17,452 bases of DNA from Propionibacteriaceae bacterium (GTDB lineage: Bacteria; Actinomycetota; Actinomycetes; Propionibacteriales; Propionibacteriaceae), in contig JAIRKB010000069.1 in the NCBI GenBank assembly GCA_031260385.1, forward strand, positions 1 through 17,452. Direction: 5' to 3'. How positions within the stretch are numbered: the stretch's first letter is position 1; the number at the start of each line of letters is the position of its first letter. The notes beneath the pieces were generated by a model. That model was given only the letters and a program-made list of their open reading frames with translations, was not told where the DNA came from and did not search any database. This document shows positions 6,816 to 13,587 of the stretch, piece by piece. A program made the position numbers and the translations under genes.

Positions 6816-7570
6816 TGGCGACCGCCAAGACCGCCGCGAAGGCGGTACCCGCTGAAGAGCCAACCAAGGCTCCTGCGAAGGCTGCGCCGGCCAAGACCGC
6901 CAAGGCTAAGGCTGACGTCGTCGAGGCGCCCCAAGAGGCGACCACTACGAACACCTTGCCTCGTCTCAAGCAGCGCTATCGCGAAGAGATCGCTCCAGCC
7001 CTCAACACCGAGTTCGGCTATGCCAACGTCATGCAGATTCCAGGACTAGTCAAGGTCGTGGTCAACATGGGGGTTGGGGAAGCCGCACGCGATTCGAAGG
7101 TGATCGACGCCGCTGTTCGCGACCTCACCCAGATCACCGGTCAGAAGCCGCAGGTGACCAAGGCTCGTCGTTCGATCGCCCAGTTCAAATTGCGCGAGGG
7201 AATGCCGATTGGCTGCCATGTCACCTTGCGTGGTGACCGGATGTGGGAGTTCGCTGACCGCCTGCTCTCCTTGGCTCTGCCGCGTATCCGTGACTTCCGG
7301 GGGCTCTCCCCGCTCCAGTTCGATGGTAAGGGGAACTACACCTTCGGTTTGACCGAGCAGGTGATGTTCCACGAGATCAACCAGGACAATATTGACCGTT
7401 TCCGCGGCATGGATATCACCTTCGTCACCACGGCTACCACCGATGATGAAGGCCGCGCCTTGCTAACACACCTCGGTTTCCCCTTCCAGACTCGGGAGGT
7501 CGCTGAGGCTAATAAGGCGTCCCAGAAGAAGAAGCGCCGTGGTCCGGTCGTGAAGAAGAAGAGAAGGTGA
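6815..7570 (+). CDS. rplE: 50S ribosomal protein L5 with N- and C-terminal extensions
   Basis: L5 binds 5S rRNA together with L18 and forms an intersubunit bridge with S13. The conserved body runs from LPRLKQRYREEIAPALNTEF (residue 48) to RALLTHLGFPFQ (about 225), with KVVVNMGVGEAARDSK and KPQVTKARRSIAQFKLREG. Residues 1-47 are an Ala/Lys/Pro/Glu-rich extension not found in ordinary L5, and about 25 residues at the end form a very basic tail (KKKRRGPVVKKKRR). ATG 6815 overlaps the rplX stop (TGATG) and has AAGGAG at 6804-6809, which supports the long form. The next internal ATG is well inside the core. Confidence 0.95.
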   Translation: MATAKTAAKAVPAEEPTKAPAKAAPAKTAKAKADVVEAPQEATTTNTLPRLKQRYREEIAPALNTEFGYANVMQIPGLVKVVVNMGVGEAARDSKVIDAAVRDLTQITGQKPQVTKARRSIAQFKLREGMPIGCHVTLRGDRMWEFADRLLSLALPRIRDFRGLSPLQFDGKGNYTFGLTEQVMFHEINQDNIDRFRGMDITFVTTATTDDEGRALLTHLGFPFQTREVAEANKASQKKKRRGPVVKKKRR

Positions 7571-7574
7571 GCTA

Positions 7575-7760
7575 ATGGCAACAACAGCGATTAAGGCCAA
7601 GCAGGCCCGCAAGCCGAAGTTTAAGGTTCGGGCTTACACCCGCTGCCAGAAGTGTGGTCGTCCGAAGTCGGTCTACCGCAAGTTCGGTCTATGCCGGATC
7701 TGTCTTCGGACAATGGCTCACCGTGGCGAGCTGCCCGGCGTGACGAAGTCCTCGTGGTGA
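7575..7760 (+). CDS. rpsZ: 30S ribosomal protein S14, zinc-binding type Z
   Basis: S14 completes the 30S head next to S3 and S10. The 61-residue product is the short zinc-ribbon form, with CxxC pairs at C24/C27 and C40/C43 (RCQKCGRPKSVYRKFGLCRI). Actinobacteria often have a second, zinc-free rpsN elsewhere for zinc shortage; this window cannot show it. GAGAAGG at 7561-7567 lies at the end of rplE. The end sequence ELPGVTKSSW is the family standard. Confidence 0.97.
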   Translation: MATTAIKAKQARKPKFKVRAYTRCQKCGRPKSVYRKFGLCRICLRTMAHRGELPGVTKSSW

Positions 7761-7776
7761 GTTAAGTGAGTGACTG

Positions 7777-7857
7777 ATGAGTTTCCTATTCCGTACAACT
7801 ACACAGCAGGTCCTTGAACTAGGAAACCGCTGCGAGAAAGAGGCCGCAAGCCGATGA
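7777..7857 (+). CDS. Possible 26-codon ORF between rpsZ and rpsH
   Basis: ATG 7777 opens a frame (starting MSFLFRTTTQQVLELGN) that fills most of the 93-nt gap and stops at TGA 7855-7857. The stop overlaps the rpsH ATG at 7854 (ATGA). AAGTGAG at 7764-7770 is a weak ribosome site 6 nt upstream. The junction geometry copies that of real gene pairs in this operon, so the frame could keep ribosomes moving into rpsH. No family was recognised. It may instead be a chance frame within a regulatory spacer. Confidence 0.35.
   Translation: MSFLFRTTTQQVLELGNRCEKEAASR
7781..7827 (+). promoter_or_regulatory. Perfect 8-bp inverted repeat upstream of rpsH
   Basis: GTTTCCTA (7781-7788) is exactly complementary to TAGGAAAC (7820-7827), enclosing a 31-nt loop. 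It sits in the largest gap inside the ribosomal protein block, immediately before rpsH. In E. coli, S8 represses spc translation by binding a helix in the mRNA near rplE. A comparable S8 site here is possible but was not recognised at motif level. Confidence 0.4.
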
Positions 7858-8261
7858 CAATGACAGACCCAATCGCAGACATGTTGACCCGTCTGCGTAA
7901 CGCCAACCAGGCGTACCACGACACCACGTCGATGCCGCACTCCAAGATCAAGGTCGGCATCGCGAAGATCCTCAAGCAAGAGGGTTACATCGTCGATTAC
8001 AAGGTCACCGATCCGGAACCGGGGGCGGTCGGCAAGACCCTAACCGTGACCATGAAATACGGTGAAACCCGCGAGCGCTCGCTACAAGGGCTGAAGCGGA
8101 TCTCCAAGCCGGGGTTGCGTGTCTACGCCCGCGCCAACGCGTTGCCGAAGGTCCTTGGGGGTCTCGGTGTCGCCATCATCTCTACAAGCCAGGGTTTGCT
8201 GACCGATAAGGAAGCCAACCAAAAGTCAGTCGGCGGGGAAGTCCTCGCCTACGTATGGTGA
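7854..8261 (+). CDS. rpsH: 30S ribosomal protein S8
   Basis: S8 is a primary binder of the 16S central domain and, in E. coli, the repressor of the spc operon. The 135-residue product starts MTMTDPIADMLTRLRNANQA and ends with RVLGGLGVAIISTSQG-like sequence (here KVLGGLGVAIISTSQGLLTD) and GGEVLAYVW, all canonical. AAAGAGG (7837-7843) is the likely ribosome site, about 10 nt away. ATG 7860 is an alternative start, but the actinobacterial family begins MTMTD. Confidence 0.97.
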   Translation: MTMTDPIADMLTRLRNANQAYHDTTSMPHSKIKVGIAKILKQEGYIVDYKVTDPEPGAVGKTLTVTMKYGETRERSLQGLKRISKPGLRVYARANALPKVLGGLGVAIISTSQGLLTDKEANQKSVGGEVLAYVW

Positions 8262-8270
8262 GGGGTAGAG

Positions 8271-8807
8271 ATGTCACGTATTGGTAGGATGCCGATCGAG
8301 ATCCCAGCCGGGGTCGATATTACGATCGAAGACGCATTGGTGACGGTGAAGGGCCCGAAGGGGACCTTGTCCCAGACGATCGTTTCCCCGATCACGGTGG
8401 CCGTCAATGATGGCCGCGTTGAGGTGACGCGCCCGAACGATGAGCGGACCTCGCGCTCGCTACACGGTTTGACCCGGACCTTGGTGTCGAACATGGTTGT
8501 GGGGGTGACCACCGGTTATGAAAAGAAACTGGAGATCGTTGGGGTTGGTTATCGGGTGATTCAGAAGAGCCCGACCCAGCTGGAGTTCGCGCTTGGTTTC
8601 TCTCATCCTGTGATCATCGATGCCCCGGAGGGTATCACCTTCCAGGTTGATGCCCCGACCCGGTTCCTGGTTCGCGGGATCGACAAGCAAATGGTCGGCG
8701 AGGTTGCCGCCAACATCCGTAAACTGCGTAAGCCAGAACCCTATAAGGGTAAGGGCGTACGGTATGCCGGCGAACAGATCCGCCGCAAGGTTGGAAAGGC
8801 GAAGTAA
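8271..8807 (+). CDS. rplF: 50S ribosomal protein L6
   Basis: L6 lies near the factor-binding site, close to the sarcin-ricin loop. The 178-residue product starts MSRIGRMPIEIPAGVDITIE and shows the two repeated alpha/beta domains. It ends with the family signature RKPEPYKGKGVRYAGEQIRRKVGKAK-type tail (from about residue 153). GAGGGG (8260-8265) overlaps the rpsH stop. The stop overlaps the rplR start (TAATG). Confidence 0.97.
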   Translation: MSRIGRMPIEIPAGVDITIEDALVTVKGPKGTLSQTIVSPITVAVNDGRVEVTRPNDERTSRSLHGLTRTLVSNMVVGVTTGYEKKLEIVGVGYRVIQKSPTQLEFALGFSHPVIIDAPEGITFQVDAPTRFLVRGIDKQMVGEVAANIRKLRKPEPYKGKGVRYAGEQIRRKVGKAK

Positions 8808-9190
8808 TGGCCATTTCGTTAAAAGTCAAAAAGTCGCTGGCCGATAAGCAGGCTTCTTTAGCCCGGCGTCAGAACCGGGTTCGCAAGACCGTCTCCGGGA
8901 CCCCGGAGCGTCCGCGCTTGGTTGTTACACGGTCCTCACGCCATATGGTCGCCCAGGTGATCGATGACACCAAGGGCCATACCCTCGCGACGGCCTCCAC
9001 CATGGAAGCCGATCTGCGCAAAGACAAGGGTGACAAGTCGGCGAAGGCGAAGCAGGTTGGCGAGTTAGTCGCCAAGCGGGCCAAGGCGGCCGGCGTAGAC
9101 CAGGTGGTCTTCGACCGGGCTGGCCATCAATATCACGGTCGGATTGCCGCTCTGGCTGACGGCGCACGCGAAGCCGGACTCGGGTTCTGA
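8807..9190 (+). CDS. rplR: 50S ribosomal protein L18
   Basis: L18 binds 5S rRNA together with L5 and brings it to the central protuberance. The 127-residue product contains RRQNRVRKTVSGTPERPRLV and the C-terminal VVFDRAGHQYHGRIAALADG motif, with GAREAGLGF at the end. Length is typical. GGAAAGG (8793-8799) lies in the end of rplF, and the one-base overlap indicates coupling. Confidence 0.97.
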   Translation: MAISLKVKKSLADKQASLARRQNRVRKTVSGTPERPRLVVTRSSRHMVAQVIDDTKGHTLATASTMEADLRKDKGDKSAKAKQVGELVAKRAKAAGVDQVVFDRAGHQYHGRIAALADGAREAGLGF

Positions 9191-9206
9191 CGGGAAGGAT
9201 GAAGAT

Positions 9207-9815
9207 ATGGCAGTGAATAATCGTTCGCGCGAGGGAGAGCCCAGCGAGGGTGGTCGCCGTCGCGATGACCGTCGTGGTCGCGAAGCCGAAGAGGCCCCCA
9301 AGTCTCAGTATCTTGAACGCGTCGTGGCGATCAACCGCGTCGCCAAGGTCGTCAAGGGTGGGCGTCGCTTCTCCTTCACCGCTTTGGTGGTGGTTGGTGA
9401 TGGTGACGGCACGGTTGGCGTTGGCTATGGCAAGGCCAAGGAAGTCCCGGCCGCGATCGCCAAGGGCGTTGAAGAAGCCAAGAAACACTTCTTTAAGGTG
9501 CCGCGCATCCAGAAGACGATTCCCCATCCCGTTCAAGGCGAGGAAGCCGCTGGAGTGGTGATGTTGCGTCCGGCAGCGCCGGGTACTGGTGTTATCGCCG
9601 GTGGGGCGGCTCGTGCGGTTTTGGAATGTGCTGGGATTCATGATGTTCTGGCGAAGTCCCTAGGGTCGCCGAATGCGCTTAACGTGGTTCACGCCACGGT
9701 GCGGGCCTTGAAGTCTCTTGAAGAGCCGGAACATGTGGCCGAGCGTCGGGGACTTCCGATTGAGGATGTCACCCCAGCGGCCTTGTTGCGGGCCCGCAAA
9801 GAAGGAGGGCAGTGA
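9207..9815 (+). CDS. rpsE: 30S ribosomal protein S5
   Basis: S5 shapes the mRNA entry tunnel and affects decoding accuracy. The 202-residue product has an Arg/Glu-rich N-terminal arm (residues 1-30). The double-stranded-RNA-binding-like domain (LERVVAINRVAKVVKGGRRF) and VGVGYGKAKEVPAAIAKGVE follow, then the second domain with GVIAGGAARAVLECAGI. The open frame extends upstream to 9144, inside rplR, but ATG 9207 follows GGGAAGGA (9192-9199) and matches the family start. Confidence 0.97.
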   Translation: MAVNNRSREGEPSEGGRRRDDRRGREAEEAPKSQYLERVVAINRVAKVVKGGRRFSFTALVVVGDGDGTVGVGYGKAKEVPAAIAKGVEEAKKHFFKVPRIQKTIPHPVQGEEAAGVVMLRPAAPGTGVIAGGAARAVLECAGIHDVLAKSLGSPNALNVVHATVRALKSLEEPEHVAERRGLPIEDVTPAALLRARKEGGQ

Positions 9816-10009
9816 TGGCTAAGAAGGCTATGACCCGGGTGGAGATCACCCGGTTAAGATCAGGGATCGGTGCCAAGCAAAATCACCGGGAAACCCTGCG
9901 GTCCCTCGGTTTGAGGAAGATCGGTGATACGGTTGTACGCGATTTCGACGCGATCACTGAGGGCATGGTTCGCACCGTTGCTCACATGGTCAGCGTCAAG
10001 GAGGTATAG
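9815..10009 (+). CDS. rpmD: 50S ribosomal protein L30
   Basis: L30 is a small 23S-binding protein near 5S rRNA, absent from some bacterial groups. The 64-residue product, MAKKAMTRVEITRLRSGIGA..., contains HRETLRSLGLRKIGDTVVRD, the family core. ATG 9815 is preferred to GTG 9812 because GGAGGG (9804-9809) is 5 nt from the ATG. It overlaps the rpsE stop by one base. Confidence 0.96.
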   Translation: MAKKAMTRVEITRLRSGIGAKQNHRETLRSLGLRKIGDTVVRDFDAITEGMVRTVAHMVSVKEV

Positions 10010-10011
10010 GG

Positions 10012-10452
10012 ATGGCTCTGCAGATACACCACCTTCGCCCGGCGCCGGGTGCCAAGACCGAGAAGACTCGGGTTGGGCGCGGCCACGGCTCGAAGGGTAA
10101 GACCGCTGGGCGCGGTACTAAAGGGACTGGCGCGCGCAAGAATGTGCCGGCGTACTTCGAGGGCGGTCAGATGCCCTTGCAGCGTCGCTTGCCGAAGCTG
10201 CGCGGGTTCACCAACCCCTTCAAGGTGACCTATCAGGTCGTTAACGTCGCCCGGATCGCGGAACTGTTCCCCACCGGTGGCAAAGTGACGGTCGCTGATC
10301 TGGTGGCCTTAGGCGCGGTGCGCGACTCGTACCCTGTCAAGATTCTTGGCAACGGTGACATCGCTCAGGCGGTTGAAATTCATGCCCACGCTTTTTCGAC
10401 TTCGGCGAAAGCCAAGATCGAACAAGCAGGCGGTAGTGTTCACGAACTGTAA
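10012..10452 (+). CDS. rplO: 50S ribosomal protein L15
   Basis: L15 is a late-assembly protein that contacts many 23S domains through its basic N-terminal arm. The 146-residue product has the Gly/Lys/Arg-rich arm (TRVGRGHGSKGKTAGRGTKG) and FEGGQMPLQRRLPKLRGFTN, then a globular C-terminal domain ending FSTSAKAKIEQAGGSV. AAGGAGGT starts at 9998. It is the last ribosomal protein gene in the window. Confidence 0.97.
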   Translation: MALQIHHLRPAPGAKTEKTRVGRGHGSKGKTAGRGTKGTGARKNVPAYFEGGQMPLQRRLPKLRGFTNPFKVTYQVVNVARIAELFPTGGKVTVADLVALGAVRDSYPVKILGNGDIAQAVEIHAHAFSTSAKAKIEQAGGSVHEL

Positions 10453-10496
10453 ACGTGAACCCAAACTGGTAGCCTTGGCTAGGTGAGGAGTAATAG

Positions 10497-11813
10497 ATGC
10501 TGACCGGGTTAATGAATGTGCTGAGATCTTCGGACCTCCGCAAGAAGATAGCGTTCACGCTCGGCATGATCGTGGTCTTCCGTTTGGGGTCCACCTTACC
10601 GGTGCCAAACGTCAACATGGCGGGGCTGAAGATCTGTCGGGAGGCCGCCGAAGGCGGTGAAGCCGCTGGGCTATTCTCGATGATCAACCTGTTCTCCGGT
10701 GGCGCGATGTTGCAGTTGTCGGTCTTTGCCTTGGGCATCATGCCGTACATCACATCGTCGATCATCTTGCAGTTGATGACCGTGGTTGTGCCTCGCCTGG
10801 AAACCCTCAAGAAAGAGGGTGCTTCCGGAACGGCGAAGATCACCCAGTACACCCGCTATCTGACGCTAATCCTGGCGGTTCTCAACGGCACGGCTTATGT
10901 CGCGATGGCTGTTAACGGCCAGATCTTTAGGGGTTGCTCCGAGGAAATCATCTATGACAAGGGCTTGTTCTCGATTGTCGTGATGATTCTGACGATGACG
11001 GCCGGCACGGGTATCGTGATGTGGCTCGGCGAGTTGATCACCGACCATGGCGTCGGGCGCGGGATGTCGATCCTGATCTTCACCTCGATCGCCGCGCGCT
11101 TCCCAGTCTCGCTGTGGCAGATCAAGGTCGCTCACGCTGATGGCGCTGACAAGGGTTGGACCCTCTTCATCGTCGTCCTGCTGATCGGCTTAGCGGTGAT
11201 GCTCGGCATTATCTTCATGGAGCAAGGCCAGCGCCGAATCCCGGTGCAATATGCCAAACGGATGGTCGGCCGAAAGATGTACGGTGGGTCGAAGACCTAT
11301 ATCCCGTTGAAGGTCAACCAATCTGGTGTTATCCCGGTCATTTTCGCTTCCTCAATTCTCTACTTACCGTCCTTGGCGGCCCAGATGTTCCCGAGTGCCG
11401 CTTGGGCGCAGTGGATTGGGCAATATATGGTCAAGGGCGATCACCCGCTCTACAACGTCGCCTTCTTCTTGCTAGTGGTAGCTTTCTGTTACTTCTATGT
11501 CTCGATCACCTTCAATCCGGTGGAGATCTCCGACAATATGAAGAAGTACGGAGGATTTGTCCCCGGCATCCGGGCGGGCGCGCCCACGGCGCGCTACCTA
11601 AAGTATGTGCTTTCCCGCCTAACCGCTCCCGGCTCCCTCTACCTAGGCACGGTGGCCTTGATTCCCACCCTAGCCTTCGTCTTGGTCGGTGCCTCCCAGC
11701 AGTTCCCCTTCGGCGGAACCTCCATCCTGATCGTCGTCGGCGTCGGTCTCGACACCGTCAAACAGATCCAATCCCAACTCGAGCAACGCTCGTACGAAGG
11801 ATTCCTCAAGTAA
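10497..11813 (+). CDS. secY: Preprotein translocase subunit SecY
   Basis: SecY is the channel of the Sec translocon, working with SecE, SecG and SecA in the cytoplasmic membrane. The 438-residue product has the family length and about ten hydrophobic segments. It has a typical N-terminus (LRSSDLRKKIAFTLGMIVVFRLGSTLPVP), the cytoplasmic loop GQRRIPVQYAKRMVGRKMYG (about residues 243-262) that contacts the ribosome and SecA, and the end SQLEQRSYEGFLK. GGTGAGGAG (10482-10490) gives a strong start. A 44-nt gap with a small TAGCC/GGCTA hairpin separates it from rplO. The genes usually found next (adk, map) do not follow. Confidence 0.97.
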   Translation: MLTGLMNVLRSSDLRKKIAFTLGMIVVFRLGSTLPVPNVNMAGLKICREAAEGGEAAGLFSMINLFSGGAMLQLSVFALGIMPYITSSIILQLMTVVVPRLETLKKEGASGTAKITQYTRYLTLILAVLNGTAYVAMAVNGQIFRGCSEEIIYDKGLFSIVVMILTMTAGTGIVMWLGELITDHGVGRGMSILIFTSIAARFPVSLWQIKVAHADGADKGWTLFIVVLLIGLAVMLGIIFMEQGQRRIPVQYAKRMVGRKMYGGSKTYIPLKVNQSGVIPVIFASSILYLPSLAAQMFPSAAWAQWIGQYMVKGDHPLYNVAFFLLVVAFCYFYVSITFNPVEISDNMKKYGGFVPGIRAGAPTARYLKYVLSRLTAPGSLYLGTVALIPTLAFVLVGASQQFPFGGTSILIVVGVGLDTVKQIQSQLEQRSYEGFLK

Positions 11814-11838
11814 GTCGTTATGTCCCACCACCCAGAAG

Positions 11839-11865
11839 CTGTGCCCGTCTTCCCGGCGGGCACAG
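11839..11865 (+). terminator. Likely transcription terminator after secY
   Basis: CTGTGCCCG (11839-11847) and CGGGCACAG (11857-11865) form a perfect 9-bp GC-rich stem with a 9-nt loop, 25 nt after the secY stop. There is no T run after it. Actinobacterial terminators often lack one, so this is a reasonable end for the S10-spc transcript. Confidence 0.55.
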
Positions 11866-11954
11866 TCACTTGCAGCTGAGAGTGTAATAAAAGCTTGCTT
11901 TTATTACACCGAAGCAACAGTGACTGTCGACGAGCGAAGCGAGGAGCACAGTCA
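11860..11954. repeat. Composite repeat element between secY and hipA
   Basis: GCACAGTCA occurs as a direct repeat at 11860-11868 and 11946-11954. Between them, AGTGACTGT (11919-11927) is complementary to ACAGTCACT (11862-11870), and its TGACTGT part to ACAGTCA at 11948-11954, so alternative hairpins can form. The right side contains the phrase cgagcgaagcgaggag. The layout could be a small dispersed repeat or a stacked terminator region. No transposase is present. Confidence 0.5.
11882..11909. repeat. 28-bp AT-rich perfect palindrome
   Basis: The arm GTGTAATAAAAGC (11882-11894) is mirrored exactly at 11897-11909 around a central TT. It is AT-rich in a GC-rich region and lies between the convergent secY and hipA genes. 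It may be a bidirectional terminator or part of the surrounding repeat element. Confidence 0.6.
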
Positions 11955-11998
11955 TGGGCGGGAGTGTAGTCAATCTTTGGCACTACTATGCATCGTGG

Positions 11999-12044
11999 AT
12001 GTGAACGATCGTGCAGATTCGCGATTGTGCACGATCGTGCAGGT
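11999..12044. repeat. Two operator-like copies 26 bp apart beyond the hipA 3' end
   Basis: ATGTGAACGATCGTGCAGAT (11999-12018) and TTGTGCACGATCGTGCAGGT (12025-12044) agree at 17 of 20 positions, and their centres are exactly 26 bp apart. The second contains the perfect 14-bp palindrome TGCACGATCGTGCA (12028-12041). Half of each site resembles the half-site of the array upstream of hipB (ATGNGANCG). They lie 32 to 77 bp past the hipA stop. Confidence 0.6.
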
Positions 12045-12075
12045 TTGTTTATGTAACAAGGGCAGGGTTTTGACT

Positions 12076-13320
12076 TTATTTACGCCCAGATCTGGCGCAC
12101 AGCTTGGCTACTGGGGTGAGCATTCTGGCTGCTAGCTCCGATGTTCCTGGGATGGACTCGGCGGCGGCGAAGCTGTCGCGTAGGGCATCGGGGATACGGG
12201 CGGCAAGGTCATGCACGATCTGCAGAACCAACTCGTCGTCTAGTCCGGCACGTTTAGCCAACCAGCTCCAGTTTTCATCGCTTAAGGTTCCAAAGGAACG
12301 CTGGCCGCGCAAGGCGAACGCGAAGGTTGGGTCAATTCTGCCCTCATAGGGCAGCCCGGAGGCGACATCGTACAAAGGAGCCAAGCGTACGGTCGTACCC
12401 ACGAGCAACAAAGAGAAATTCTTGGCATGGCAGTCGGGCGCGCCAATGAGGTAGTTGAACCCCAGATACTCGATGAACCGCAACTGGGCGCCGGGATCGG
12501 TGCGGGCGAGGAGGTCAAGAATTGTGAGCGCGGACGGCCCGCCTTGCTCCTCATATTTGCGGGTTGGTGGGATGCCTAGCGCCTGGCACAGATCTTCCTG
12601 ATGTAGCCTGCCCACTGCCGCCGTGCCGCTTTGGGTTCGGTCGTATCGGGTGATGACCACGGCTGGTTCTCCAGCAAATTCTTGAAAGCATGTCTCACTT
12701 GCCGGCAGATCGAGTCGGCGCGCTGTCGACAAGCACAGGTGCTCGTTTAGCGCGCTTTGCCGGAGGTCGTGGACTCCTGGTTTGATGATGTGGGTCGTTG
12801 GCGCGGAACCGGTGGCTTCCGCCCAGTGATCGCCGACTTTGTGTAGGGCGATTTTTGGTTGGTAGCCGCCCAACGACCAGCGTTCTCTTGGCAGGGTCCA
12901 AGTCGCGGAGGGCGTTCGCCGTAGCTCCTTGAGGCGAGCGGCGATGGCTTGATCATCCACCGGGTGTAACTCTCCAGGCCTAGTCAGTGTTGGTTCAACC
13001 TCGTCAGGTCGGCAGAATTGGACCGCCCCGGCGCAGTCTAGCCCGGTGTGTTCCAACAGAGCGTACGGGTTCTCCCCAGATACATCGAACTGCCGGCCCA
13101 AACCCGCTCGGACTACTCGGTCGTCTGGCACCAGTCCGGTAATGAAGGCATTGACAATGCGATGCCCGTGGTGTTGCTGCTCAAGAGGCATTGATAGCGA
13201 TAGCGGCGTCGCACCAGGATCGGGCTCGTACTCTAGGTCGTGGCGACCATTCTTGTTTTGGTAGATGGTGGCGATATGTTGACCGTAGAGGAGTACGGCT
13301 AGGGCTGGGCTTGACTTCAT
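12076..13320 (-). CDS. hipA: HipA-family serine/threonine kinase toxin
   Basis: E. coli HipA phosphorylates glutamyl-tRNA synthetase, halting translation and inducing persistence; the target here is unknown. The 414-residue product has the HipA N-terminal subdomain (to about residue 105) and the kinase C-domain. Visible motifs are the nucleotide loop WSLGGYQPKIAL (S149 at the E. coli Ser150 position), the ATP-contacting K180 in THIIKPG, RYDR (225-228), the catalytic segment D296-C-H-A-K-N301, and the metal-binding D318 in LAPLYD. All key residues are present, so the enzyme should be active. The start overlaps the hipB stop by 4 nt (ATGA), with GGAGG upstream. Loss of HipB control would be expected to release the toxin. 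Confidence 0.92.
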   Translation of the reverse strand: MKSSPALAVLLYGQHIATIYQNKNGRHDLEYEPDPGATPLSLSMPLEQQHHGHRIVNAFITGLVPDDRVVRAGLGRQFDVSGENPYALLEHTGLDCAGAVQFCRPDEVEPTLTRPGELHPVDDQAIAARLKELRRTPSATWTLPRERWSLGGYQPKIALHKVGDHWAEATGSAPTTHIIKPGVHDLRQSALNEHLCLSTARRLDLPASETCFQEFAGEPAVVITRYDRTQSGTAAVGRLHQEDLCQALGIPPTRKYEEQGGPSALTILDLLARTDPGAQLRFIEYLGFNYLIGAPDCHAKNFSLLLVGTTVRLAPLYDVASGLPYEGRIDPTFAFALRGQRSFGTLSDENWSWLAKRAGLDDELVLQIVHDLAARIPDALRDSFAAAESIPGTSELAARMLTPVAKLCARSGRK

Positions 13321-13586
13321 AGTGCCTCCAGGTAGGCGGCAGCAATAGCTTCTTGGCCGTATAGTTTGGGTTTGTTGGCGAGTTGGAGCCCTAAGTCAAG
13401 GGAGGCTAAGACAGCTAGGACATGTCCGAGTTCGGCACGGGGGGCTTTACCTAACTCGATCACGCCCAACCATCTTCGCGAGACGCGTGAGCGATCGGCG
13501 AGTTCTTGCTGGGTGAGCCTAGCGTCTAGTCTGGCTTGACGGATCGCCGCACCTAGCTGGCGGGGGGTTACGATGTACTGAGCCAT
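13317..13586 (-). CDS. hipB: HipB-like antitoxin, XRE-family repressor
   Basis: HipB-type proteins neutralise HipA and repress their shared operon. The 89-residue product has a helix-turn-helix at about residues 11-47 (AAIRQARLDARLTQQELADR then VSRRWLGVIELGK) and a C-terminal part that would contact HipA. ATG at 13586 is chosen over the in-frame ATG at 13607, because a TACGGT -10 box would start transcription at about this codon (leaderless). The longer form would start inside the first operator copy. It is encoded directly upstream of hipA and overlaps it. Confidence 0.88.
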   Translation of the reverse strand: MAQYIVTPRQLGAAIRQARLDARLTQQELADRSRVSRRWLGVIELGKAPRAELGHVLAVLASLDLGLQLANKPKLYGQEAIAAAYLEAL

Positions 13587-13587
13587 A

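Noticed and set aside
9144..9206. Upstream extension of the S5 frame into rplR.
   Set aside because: It encodes antisense-like filler, and ATG 9207 has a good ribosome site and the expected N-terminus.
11156..11887. A 243-codon + strand frame inside secY.
   Set aside because: It is an alternative frame of an intact SecY; the Arg/Pro-rich composition marks it as a shadow.
11860..11954. Insertion sequence remnant.
   Set aside because: No transposase fragment or long terminal inverted repeats are present, so it is kept only as an unclassified repeat.
11920..12135. A 71-codon + strand frame between secY and hipA.
   Set aside because: It overlaps repeats, operator-like copies and the hipA end, has no ribosome site and has no recognisable composition or domain.
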